DNA of 64,000 nt from Balanoglossus misakiensis (Eukaryota; Hemichordata). Below the pieces are notes generated by a model, which was not told the DNA's origin, did not search any database, and was given only the letters and a program-made list of their open reading frames with translations. The stretch lies in the NCBI GenBank assembly GCA_040954595.2, contig CM082583.2, positions 7,998,001 through 8,062,000 on the forward strand, read 5' to 3'. Position numbers and translations under genes: made by a program. Position 1 is the first letter of the stretch, and each line of letters begins with the position of its first letter. This document shows positions 1 through 11,600 of this stretch, piece after piece.

Positions 1-1054
1 ATGTAATATCCAATCTCAAACCATTACCTAATGATGTTAGAGACCTAACTGTGATCAGTTGCCCTTACTTGTGTTCATTTGCGGTTGAAAGATAACGTTA
101 GTTTATTTGGGGGCCAATTCAATCACCTGTACGTTCTTTGCATGTGAAGCAATCAGTGGCTGCACTAATTAGAATCTCCAAACTATTCCAAAGTCATCAT
201 TGTATTAATTAAGATGGCAAAATTTATAGACAGTGTTTATTTTAGCAAATGTCTGCATGCTGTATGTAGATGGGCACGCTTCTCGTTAATAAAAAATTGT
301 CCAATCCCTAGAAAAAAAAATATGAAGCTCCCCAAGCTGCACATGCGTCGTGGACCAACACGTGTTTTCAAGGTTCAATTTTGACAAGTTAGACTGAGAA
401 AATCAAGATGCCTTATTTCAAGGATAATTTAAATGCTTGCCAACTCCGGACAACGTGCAGTATTTCGCAACTTGAAATTTCTCCATCGTGGCAAGGGTGT
501 GCGACAATCATCTGCCAAAGGACATATAGAAGAGATCCACGTTGTCCCGACCTCTGCATAAATCACGTGACCACTAAAAGGTCAGAGCCGCTCGTAAAGG
601 TAAATGCTGTAATCGTTGACGCTGTAAATCCCCGGTTGCCATTCAAGCTCTAATAAGTATGGATTATATTAATTTCTCGTTTTCTTGTCGGTTGTAAGGA
701 CTGGTTAATTGACTGCCAACTCCCTCAGGCGGCCAATCACCAACACCTGTGCACACAGCCCATGGGCATACAACACACACTGTTGCTCACTGAAGTCAAA
801 TGTATGCCTGGGTATATGTACGCGTTGTCACATTTGTAAGCGATATGGGATATTAAATAAAATGCATTCCCACGCCCTGACACGGCAGAGAGTAGTAAGC
901 CTGTCTCCTCGGGATTTGCGTTTTCTGAGGCTAGGTAAACACTGTTCCCGCTAGCCCTTTCATATGGGATATCGCTCTGTGTAGACTGCTAATACGCACA
1001 GAGAGAAAAGTCGTTAATTGTGTGAGACAGCACACACGGATTTAAACTACTTAC
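1..1054. other. Gene C intron 2 (partial), no feature seen
   Basis: Lies downstream of the exon 2 donor of gene C. Both strands were searched for the 45-nt exon 3 motif without success. Confidence 0.7.
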
Positions 1055-1194
1055 CACGTCCAGGATTTGCTGAAGAGTCAATCCAAATTTCACCTCCAGG
1101 GCTTCAGATTCGTTGCGGATAGGTCGCTCAAGGGGATTGTAATGAGTCATCAGATCAGTCAGTAATTGTCGTTCGAACTTTCCCTGGTGAGAGT
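1055..1194 (-). CDS. Gene C exon 2
   Basis: 140 nt between acceptor 'tttgcag' and donor GTAAGT. It encodes the nAChR N-terminal helix and first beta strand, with 'GKFERQLL', 'YNPLERP' and 'FGLTLQQILDV' visible. It aligns without gaps to exon 2 of gene A. Confidence 0.93.
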
Positions 1195-3796
1195 CTGCAA
1201 AGATGAGGTTAAGAGAATGCATTTAGAATTGGACTGTATTTTGCACTTGCAATGTCAACAGAAGGCTGTTATAAAACTCCGTCAATGGCATTATTTCGAA
1301 TCTAAAACACAAACGGGTCCTCAAGTAAAGAAATCTCGCTGGTAATGATGCATGACCGAGGCAATTACGGAAAGAAAATGTCAGGTGTTTACGCGTGCGC
1401 CACGGGTACGACGCGGCGAGCTACTGCTGACCTCATAACCTTTTTATCGTCCATTCGGTTATGACTTAATTGCCTTTTGGTGTAATTCGTTGAACTGTGT
1501 ATACTATTGCTCGCAACCGATGGCTGCGAGACTGATAGGACGATGGGGTGCAACGTTCATGGATGAACTTACAAAGAGTACGAAGCCGGCTGACAGGAAA
1601 TCCCAGCGTGTTATTTTCCTATGCATGCTGCATTCAAATATGCACATACATGTACTGGTTGAAATGTCGCCGTTAGGTAGTTAACCGAAGCTCGAGCCGC
1701 AACTGACGACTGGTAGAGCTGGCAGGTACAACAGAAGAACGCACGTCCAACCAAACACGGACACGAACGGAAACAGTGACTCTGTACCTTGGAGCATGGT
1801 ACCTCCATGCTTTGAGCAACACGCGGTGACCAGAGGAACGCTGGCAGAAGAATGGAGACCCCATAACCTGAAGCATCACCCTTTTATATGTCCAGTTTTG
1901 CATCTTGTCTGTTTCAATCGCGGTCTCAAAATCTGATTGGCGTAATCGATGTCAACCAACAGATGCAGCACTTGCAATATGCTAATAACCCGCTCAGTTA
2001 CCTGCATGTTTCTACAACATGTAAATTCGCTGAACTATCGTTTACCCAACATACCGGGTAATTCAAAAAACCAATAGTCGCAGAACACGGTTGAACTTCG
2101 AAAACATCGTGTTTGCAGCCAAGTTGAACGTTCGATCGTGGAATGGAGAATGAAAAGCCAGTCTGTTTGTTTAAGAGCACTTAATAACTTATCGGATGCA
2201 TGGAGATTTTATTTCGAGCGACTGAACGATTGACAGAATGTCAGAGCAATCTGGTATAGCCCTGGGCACTGACTCAGCCATTTAAGATGCGTTTCAATTA
2301 CGGAAGAGATAATTGACAGATGCTGCGGCTGTCGCGCAATGTGGACACGGTTGCTAAGGGTGGGGGATTCGCGTGTGTGCGTGTACTTTCGAATGATGAA
2401 ATCGCAACAATGCGACAGATAGCAATATGACTGGCGAAAATAGACATCATCCATGTCACACATCTGACAACAACGTGCACAATCAGCCCAGAAAAAATGG
2501 CCTCTCCCGCAGGAATAGCTAAAACGACAGTTGTCTGTTGGAATCGCGTATGATGTATCGCGCCTTGACACCCGACAAAGCCGGCAATAACCCCAATACC
2601 ACCACTGGTTGTTCATATGTAATTTGATCGCTCTTGATATTACCTGAAACACCACGGCGCCCAAGTACTTCTTGGCTCTAACTCTAACTAATATACTAAT
2701 ATTTATCGCACAAATTGCGTTCACAGCGTGCCATTCGAACCAATGACGACATAAGGACACACGCCCCGCGCGGACGAATTGTCATCTGCTATAAAACATA
2801 AACATTCAGGAGTAGGCCTGCATGTACAATGTACACTAACCATCGTGATTGTGGTGGTCAGATGGGATTTCCAATTATTAAAAATGATCCTTTGTTTTTT
2901 GCGGCATGTCGTGCTCAAACCTGTATTTCAAAATACAACCGGCCTCCTCATTGACGTGCAAATATTTCTTTGTTCATTTAACACATCCTTCATTGATCAG
3001 TCTGAGGCCTGTCGCGCAAAAAGGTCCCTAGAGCTTCGCGTTGCGCTGATCACATTCAGTTCAGAATTGACGGAATTGGGGAAAAACAATCAAATGTGTG
3101 CTCTTTCTTTAAAAAATGATATTTTAGTAATCATTATAATATAAATTTAATAAATATCATGAATCAAATCTGCAAGGTAGTGTTTTCTTTGTGGGGTTAA
3201 GGCATATACCAACATGAGCGGGTACCAGCGGGGGTGTACAGTTCACAATACGGCTATTCCCTGTTGCCAACCAGGGACTCAATTAAAGTGATATCACTCC
3301 ATTCGCGCACATGCATGCAGGCCGAACGGCAAACATTATCGCCAGGGTTTAAACAATAATAGAGACAATCGCGTCGATGACAGCACACGGCACACGTGAC
3401 GGCGGTTTGTTAACTTAACGCCTGGAAACATGTTTGACCACTTTCATTCAATTGGAACATCTGAGCCGCGCGTACGTGTGATGTTCCATAAATTGCAATT
3501 TTAGTCGAATGAAGTATATGTATATGTTATACAGTACCCAGGAGGTGCGTTAATATTACTATATATAGGTTAGCTACTGTAACACAATTCGCTGGCCAGC
3601 TTTTATTTATAGTTTTTTTCTGTTCATTAGTGTGGGTATGCTGATTGTTCTCGATATGTTCCTTCATGCCCGCCCATATATCGCCAATTTGTGCTATAGC
3701 TCAAATAACGATGAGTTAATAACAAAACCAGTCACACTTACCTCGTACGTACAAAAGTAGCACGAAGCCCACGAACGATATCACTGTCCGACGCAT
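1055..3796 (-). CDS. Gene C: nicotinic acetylcholine receptor subunit, 5' end only (runs off the left edge)
   Basis: Two coding exons on the minus strand, 3742-3796 and 1055-1194, give the first 65 residues. The signal peptide is 'MRRTVISFVGFVLLLYVR' and is followed by 'DSHQGKFERQLLTDLMTHYN', 'PLERPIRNESEALEVKFG' and 'LTLQQILDV'. The 'HYNPLERP' motif, the NES glycosylation site and the 140-nt exon length resemble gene A and the alpha7 group. Exon 3 and everything downstream would lie left of position 1; I could not find exon 3 in 1-1054. Whether the subunit is alpha (loop C cysteines) or intact cannot be seen here. Confidence 0.85.
1195..3741 (-). other. Gene C intron 1
   Basis: 2547-bp GT-AG intron. 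It holds an open frame of 183 codons at 2209-2760 on the minus strand, which matches nothing I recognise and is probably chance. Confidence 0.75.
3742..3796 (-). CDS. Gene C exon 1: start codon and signal peptide
   Basis: 55 nt, 18 codons plus one base, ending at donor GTAAGT. It has a basic N-terminus followed by a hydrophobic core. ATG at 3796 has A at -3. The final G plus AC of exon 2 forms an Asp codon, so the phase agrees, as in genes A and B. Confidence 0.78.
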
Positions 3797-4661
3797 GGTT
3801 GGCACTTGATGATTGTCAATTCCGCTTCTGCATATAAAAACGTTAATATGTAGGTTACCTACTGGCTGGACTCCTCCAGACCTGCGCACTTTAAACTAGT
3901 GAGTGTACGTGCCGGCGGGGGACGCACCGCGACTCCACTTCGCAGCCATGTGCGCAGCGAAATAAGCCGTGCCACTTGTCATTCAGTTGGCTCCGTCTCT
4001 GCGTATTGAGTATTTCGGTCACGTGGGGTCGGGTTTCGTCGGGCATCCGAGAGCTCACGAGGAGACCCCCACAGTTCCTGACGAAGATCACCTGATTGAC
4101 AATCTACACACGCGATCGACGTCGACTTTGATTATCATTTATGACTGCCTGCTGTTTATGGGATTATGAAATATGATTGCTAATAAAATAATAAGACAAA
4201 GATGAAATAAATGTTTAATACATGTCGCATGTCTAAGCTCAAGTAACACGACATTTTTTTTAAACTTATGACTTTTCCGAGCAAACATATTCTGTTCAGG
4301 CAAACGACGAGTACACGTCCTAATTATTTAGTTGGCAATAAATCTATTTGACCGTGGTAATTCGATTAAAGGTCCTATTATACATTCCAGAAAGTCACCG
4401 AGCCACAAAACCGTTGTCAGATGGCTATTCTGTGTGATGGTACATGCGCCCTCAACGTTTATTTGTGTCTGGAAACTGCCGGTTCGCATTGTCTTTACAC
4501 GACAGCAGAATTTCAAGCCAGGCACGACACAATTTTTTCCCCAGATGTTCGATTATTCCAAATTTCACATAATGAAACATTTACGTCATTTGTATAAAAT
4601 AAAGCAGAGTGAGCCTATCATTGTAAATATGTTTAATACATATGAATCTGACGTCATGCGA

Positions 4662-4696
4662 CGACCATTTTGCCCACAAGCTTGGCAAAATGGTCG
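4662..4696. repeat. 13-bp perfect inverted repeat (hairpin)
   Basis: cgaccattttgcc (4662-4674) and its reverse complement (4684-4696) flank a 9-nt loop, between genes C and A. It may be a remnant of a small foldback element. Confidence 0.85.
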
Positions 4697-6013
4697 CCAG
4701 ACCCCATGTATAGCTGGCTATGCCCAGACGTCTGTATAATCATGTCCGATTTCCTGATCTCCAAAGTCGGGCACGACCCAATTTAACCCTGATAATTAAT
4801 ATAAAACGGTCTTGCTGTGTACCACGACATGTTTTCCCATCTTCAACATGCTGTAAAGAGCGGACGGTCGTCAGATGGGGTAGACAGAAAGGTCGACAAG
4901 CCTTCCCAGTGGCGCGGATCCAACACCCCCGTGATATGCGGCGACCGATACTTGACACCAGCAGCTGTTGACGATCGAGGTATTACGAAGCAGTTGGAAA
5001 AATCTCCGTGTCGTAAACAAAAAACGATATGATTTGTGTAGGAATCTTGGCGGCCCGCCATCTAGCCGGAGGGCACGACTGTGTGGTTATGTCAAAGCTG
5101 ACGAGAATGTCGCCAGTTTGTATGACATAATGCTCCGTTGAGTAATGTCGAAACAGGAAACGTCTTTGACGCTTCGAATGATTAAAAATACAAGTGGATT
5201 TTTCAGCCCTGTGGTTGTTTTTGTTTCTCGCGAAACTAAACTATCTTATGCAACCGGCCGTAAGCTATATATCACTCACATCCTGCCATGGGCAGAAAAT
5301 ACTAATCCTAGTGACATAATCTCGAGTACTGACTAATTTTATGGTCCATGGAATAATTGTTGTTATTGAAGTATTTATTATTATGTCTGTAAGAATGCAG
5401 AATTAAATCAAGAACTCGTCAAAAATGGTCATGTTCCCAGGTTGGAATACATATCGTATCATTACTACACGTATACACCGCCCTCTGTCGGCACCGTTTT
5501 AGGATCATACACACTGCCAAATGTCAGTACGTAGCCAAGAGCCGCACATGAACTGTGTAGAACGAGGAACCTAATCCGTAATTTCCGCAGTCGACCTGGA
5601 AATGGCCGGTAAATCTCCACGACTGGGCTTTTAAAGACTATTACAAATACTCTATAGGATTTGTGTCTGTCAACTCGAATGTTCTGGAAAACCGAATCCC
5701 AGATTCCATGATACATGTACATTGTGCTGCGGCGCGAGTATATTGAACCAAACGAACCAATGCATGGTATGAAGAAGCCGGAGAGTATTAATAATGGAGC
5801 TTTCCACTAAATGACAGGCTATATTGGAACTGAAGTTAATTGGCTAGTTTGACATGTGAACAGAACCCCCAGATATAAAATTACTCACCGGTGATATTAA
5901 ACATCGATTTTTACCCAGTGAAGACGTACAAGAGATTTACATTTTAACTTTGATGCAAATTTAGCCGCCCCTACGGAATTGTATCGGGGCCAATTGATTC
6001 AGTGTTATAAAGT

Positions 6014-6068
6014 GCAATACATCATAATGCAATACAATACAATATAATACCATACAATACAATACAAG
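6014..6068. repeat. AATAC simple repeat
   Basis: Imperfect pentanucleotide repeat (AATAC units with single substitutions) between genes C and A. Confidence 0.85.
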
Positions 6069-8146
6069 ACGATACGAAAAGTCATGTATCAAAGACGGTG
6101 ATATTAAAAGGATAAATGTAGATATTTATTGCCATTATCGATAACAACGTCTACAAAACATTGCGTTTCCAAAATATCTGGTGTACAGACAAGAAAGTAT
6201 TTGAATCACGTGGTGTTACCATGAAGTCTATAGCGACTATACCCCGACTATTTTTGAAACATCAACTTCTTATCATTCCGTTTTAAACCAAGATCAATAC
6301 TCTAAGTCTATACATTTTATCAATTCTTCACACACGTATATCATTAATCTTGCGTGAAGGCAAGATATTGAATTTCCGACGTAAGCTGGCGCTATGTTTC
6401 TTTGCTACGGTGGGTAAACTGGCTATGCCAGATGTCTAGTAGTTTTGCTTGGTGGTGTACCCGGTCGGGTCACACTCACAGTATAAAAACCTCACTGCCA
6501 ATCTATCTAGTACCTCGCAATAAGGAGATAAATATGTAGAGGATCGAAATACCACAAGACATATCTGGGTTCTAGTCTGAGCTGACTCGTATGTAGCTTA
6601 ACTTGACCCAAGCAAGTATTTCTTTGACCTTGAACAGAATCGGTAATATTTCGTTTATGATGTCGTGTCCTAATTCTGATTTTCCTGTACATGGTGTCCT
6701 TAAAATACAACAGTGGAAACATTGGTTTTGCATTTATTTTAAGGTGGGTTAATAAACACATGCGGCATGAGAAAATGTTGCCATAATGATACATATTATA
6801 ACTCTTAAATACATGGAAACCCGTGTGTGTAGCATTCACGTCTCGAATGCTGAGCAATTTCCCACGTATAAGTAACGGAATAAATATTAGTAATCACTTC
6901 ATGACAAAAATACAGGAAGAGAGCCGTCAGAAAAAAATCCCGCGGGGTTATACCGAAAAAAACCTACAATACTATCTCTAGACTGAGTCGAGTTATTGTT
7001 ATGCCTCAAAACACGTCTGGTAATCGCTCTCCCGATTGAAGATGTAAATAAAGGCAGACGGATAGGAAAGTTCCCGTGGCGACCTGTTATCAGATGACAT
7101 TAATTAAAATGGAAGATGGATTGAAAAATGAATCGGCAAAGCATTCGTATATATTGCATGATGGTGCATTATTGTTCTTTGAATTCAATGAAACACGTCT
7201 ATACCTATTTATCATTCTATGTTGAAGAACGACATCGCTGCTATACAACGTAGATCAAATTTTAACATTTTTAGAGAGATTTGTCTCGACAGGTCTATAT
7301 CAGTATTTTGTAAATTTTGTGAGAAAATACAGTTGAAATTCAGTTGATATCAAATAGGAATGTGGTTTTAATCCGTCATGGCGGGAAGTATTTTATCTCA
7401 AACAGGCATGCATTGTCACATTCCCATATTAAGCTTTAAGGTGTAAATAAGCAAAATGTATGTTTCCTGTACTAACATGCACTCCAGAAATAGAGTTTTG
7501 AACTAGGGTAGGTCGGATTAGCGGAACCACACATTTCTGGACGTAACTAAAAACTACCACCACAATCATTGACATCGTTTTGTAAATCATATTCTCAGTG
7601 TCAACCGGCTTACCCCGTGGTGCGTTTAGAGGCCCGGTTGTCTAGGTACTAGATGAAATGCGCGCACACAGTACCACAAATGTAAGTCGTCGAGAAGCAA
7701 AAGCATCGTGAATGTAGTAAATTCCACAGTTTCCTATACCATACCCCATCGTAATGGTAGAGTCCTTCTAGATGAATGTAACGTTTCATTGCATATCTGA
7801 AAAAAATCTCGATATTTACACATGATCTTCTCGCGGTGACGTAACGATTCCTCGGACTTGCGAGAGTTAACATCCAACCAATGAAGTGATCTCTGTATTG
7901 CGCTGGTGTATTCCCACGTTTTACAATGTCACGAATGTCTACACAGTATACGTGTAGTTCACGTGTTTGTAGAATATTCGTAGGCTGTTTCAGATTTCGT
8001 CAGCAGCGCAAATGCAAGACACGCACACATGCGCACCAACTTCCTAATTTTTCTGAACGACTACTACTGAGTCAAGCAGCAATCCAACTTCGAAGCAAGC
8101 AAGAATAACTCTCGCCATTTCATCGTAACAATGTGCTCTCTCTGAG

Positions 8147-8647
8147 TTATAGACCAGCCAGGATGTCTTCTCTAGCGTTTGGCGCAGCAAAGATGATCAC
8201 AAAAGAGCTGATTGTGGTAAATAGAAGAAAGAGGATAAGACACAGTCTGTCCATCACCAGACAAGCGTACTTCCAGTCCGATAGTGCGGCCGTCTGCTCA
8301 TCATCCTTTCTTATATGATCGGTGATGAATCTCAATTCTTTTAAAATGGCGTCCGTGCTGCGAGATCTGACAATCGTCGCGTGGCCATTGCACATTGCCT
8401 CTTTAGTCACAACAGGCTTCGTATCGTCTTTGTTCTGACTGTTTCTTCGGTACCGCGTGTAAATGTGCTTTTCGGGCTTCTCGCCACAAGGGGGCGCTAT
8501 GAATTCGTTCATCTCCAGGTCGATGCTTTTCACGGGGTCGTAGGCTTCGTACTTCCCCGACCTACGTCTGGCGTTGCTCTTCGACTTGTCTCCATAGCGA
8601 CGCATTCTCATCATCCAGGGTAACCACTCCAAGAAGATGGACCTTGT
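8147..8647 (-). CDS. Gene A exon 9: cytoplasmic loop, MA helix, M4 and stop
   Basis: 501 nt encoding 166 residues, starting '[17 protein letters not shown]' and ending '[12 protein letters not shown]' with stop TAA (8149-8147). The M3-M4 loop is short and basic. The MA-like amphipathic helix is '[17 protein letters not shown]', and M4 begins at '[14 protein letters not shown]'. The acceptor 'cccctttttag' precedes 8647. Confidence 0.95.
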   Translation of the reverse strand, partial: TRSIFLEWLPWMMRMRRYGDKSKSNARRRSGKYEAYDPVKSIDLEMNEFIAPPCGEKPEKHIYTRYRRNSQNKDDTKPVVTKEAMCNGHATIVRSRSTDAILKELRFITDHIRKDDEQTAALSDWKYACLVMDRLCLILFLLFTTISSFVIIFAAPNAREDILAGL

Positions 8648-11600
8648 CTAAAAAGGGGTAAAAGCAAACACGAAAGTTGACTGGGCATTCTTGTAACTAC
8701 TAAGAGAATCCGGGCATTCAGGCCAACATAATCATGGAGTGGGAAGTTCAAAGGTCATGGCCGTAGAATACGTTGGGACTTTCGAGACTCCTTGAAAAGT
8801 GGTACTCACGAGACGGGACATGTTAGCCTGGTCCGGATGGCGGTAGTGGAAGTTGAGACCGATGATTGTGAAGAGGACAGACATGCCGACGATGATCATG
8901 GCACACCCATAGTACTTTGCTGAAACGAAAACAGAAAATTGTGATCAGTTGTCGTCTGGACAGGAAGACCCAATTTTAATTTTGCGTGCGTTTACTATTA
9001 AAAATCAGGACACCTTTATAAAGATATGAGTACATATGTTGATTTTGATTCAGAAATGAATGTTTATGGAGGCCACGTACAGCTGTGCTGCGAATTTGTA
9101 TAGTAATTCTGTCAACCGGCAAATAGATGGTATACTGTGCGTATACTCACCAACTAGGGGAACCACTTCGGAGGTCGGCGGCATTGTCTCAGCGATCAAC
9201 AGCAAGAAAACCGTCATCGAGAGCAGAATTGTAATCCCTAGGGGCAAATAATACATCACGACATCAGAAAGGCTCATCAATTTTCAAGGAATGATAAAAA
9301 GGCTAATTCATAACCATTTCAATAGATTTCTATTAACACCAAAGGAATCACGATTCACTCGATATGCGCGTAACAAGAGAAAAATCATGATGAATGGGAT
9401 TCACATTGGTTTCTCATTCTGTGTTTCTGGTGTTAATTTATCATTTCAGACTACACTTATTTATCTTGTTCTCGTCCCTTTCAGCGCGCCATTTATGCTT
9501 TTAAGGAGTGTGTTGCCCAAATATGTGCGACTCGACGACAACGACCAAGCCGTTACCCATCCTACCTAGGGTCAACTTTTCGCCCGAATCAGCAGGCAAC
9601 GTGAAACCAAATATGGCCATCGTCGTCATCAGTGCACACGGTATAATCAAGTTGAATCCGTAGTAGAGGGTCCGTCTCCGAATGTGAATGTAGAATGTTA
9701 TGTCTGGGTAGGGCTCCGGGCAGCACGGGTATTTGAACTCGCTACGCACCGCAGGGACACCTGTGGAAAGGAAATAAAAAAAACATCCGTTAGTTGCCTG
9801 TTGATGAAGTGCATGTACTTCATGTTAATTTTGAACAGCCAATAATATCCCTCTATGTAGCATAACATAACCCTGCAATAATCAACGTTTCGAAGGTAAT
9901 TACTTGTGGGTTTTTTTTTCCAATGGAAAGTTATTGATACAGTTAATGTAAATGACACTGATTTCTCATTATAAATCACTTTATTACATTGGCTGTCGAT
10001 TTATACTTCATTAGCGATATTAATGTGTATGCCACCACCTATTCGGGTTGTAGTAAATCAGGTGCGTTGGTCTACTTTGTTTCAAAATGAGCAAAGTAGA
10101 CGTGTCTCCGTACAATCAGCAGACCGTGGCGTGCTATCACGTTTTCAAGATCGGCTAATAAGTTCGAACGATGAAGTGACGTGTTGTACCGACACTTTCC
10201 ACGGGTGGTTGTTGAACTGGAGTCTGGTGAAATCGTCGTGACACTCTGTACAAAGAAGGACTTTTCCTAGCTCATCCAACCAAAATATAAAACAAACCGA
10301 ACACATTTCACTTGCTAAAAACACTGGGTGCGTGGCCTCACCTATTAAATCCCATTCACCATTGGGAATGAACCCCTCGGTGTCTCCCGCCTCGTAGAGC
10401 TTCTGCAGATCCACTTTGAAGCCGTCGTAGGTCCACGACCCGAACTTCAGGATGCACTTCTGTTCGTCGAACGGGAAGAACTCGATGTCGATCTCGCAGT
10501 TGCTCTTGACGATGCCGGGAGGGATGTACTGGCAGAGGCCGTTGCTGTTGATGAGGACGTTGGTTGGGAACATTCCGTTGAACCGCTCGTCGGCGCTGGG
10601 GGAAGAGAGGAAAGAATTTGCAGATTTTTTTGAGATTTTCAGATAAACAGGTTTTGGAAACCGTTTGTTTAAGGTGTAATAAAAGCTTCAAAGATTGGTA
10701 TTTATTTTGATAAATGTTTTGTAGCTAAGCTTCATGTTCTTTGAGCTCATTTTGAAATAATTTAACTGATGATAAATGCATATGAATTCACATTCAAGGA
10801 ATCTGCTAGTTTGGTACACATACCGGTATAATTAATTGGACTCGGCATAAAATGATGGCTTACAAAAATAGATATCCTCGCTGTGAAATACATGTATTTA
10901 CATCAAATAAAATTATCTGGATCGTAGACAAACATATTGAAATACAAAACATATATGAGACAGACTGAAATTTCCCCCTCAGTGGCGAGGGGAACAATCC
11001 ATCATTTTAATCAGACTTATGACCACAGTAAAAGAATGTTCAGGAATTTCAATTTGGCTTTGACAAATAACTTGCGTAAGATCAATTCCCCCTTTGCCCT
11101 CCTTGATTGAAGAACACAAGATTGTGTAATGCGAAAGCAACAGCTGGGATACACATAGGTATACGGGATTAGCGGAATCTGAGAGCGGTGGTGAATGACG
11201 CCGAGCCCCGCAGTGGTATCACAAGCGCACGTGTCCATGAGACACGCACAATGGTGAGTGATTTGCAGTTAACTTTCGTCATCCGTGGCCGTGGTCTGTC
11301 TGTTCGGCGGCCAGAAGGACAAGGACATTCTACAACAATGGGTGAAGGACGCTGCTAATAGGGCGAAGGACAATACTATCTCCACAACGGAGATTTTAAC
11401 GTCATTTCAAATCGCTATATTTAGCAGAGAAAGCAGTATCCTTAACCCAATTTTGCAGAGATTTAGTTATCATACACCCTCTTGCGCGGAGATAATACAT
11501 GTAATACTGTCCTTCACTTTAAAGGCGAAATTATCGTGCGTCATGGAAAGAACTTAGCCAGGTGACACACGTATCTTCGGATAACCTTTTTTTATTACAG

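Larger units (their letters stand above)
3797..8146. other. Intergenic, between gene C 5' end and gene A 3' end
   Basis: Must hold the gene C promoter and the gene A 3' UTR. No convincing TATA box or well-placed poly(A) signal was identified. It contains a CRE octamer (4649-4656), the hairpin at 4662-4696 and the AATAC repeat. Confidence 0.7.

Noticed and set aside
4332-4739. 135-codon plus-strand frame between genes C and A
   Set aside because: No recognisable domain and atypical composition; it also runs through the hairpin repeat.
7360-8146. Poly(A) signal for gene A
   Set aside because: No clear AATAAA was found close behind the stop on the minus strand; the nearest variants are about 0.8 kb or more away and not convincing.
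10356-10691. Arg/Gln-rich frame overlapping gene A exon 5
   Set aside because: It is in another frame of the same exon and crosses the splice acceptor; low-complexity translation.
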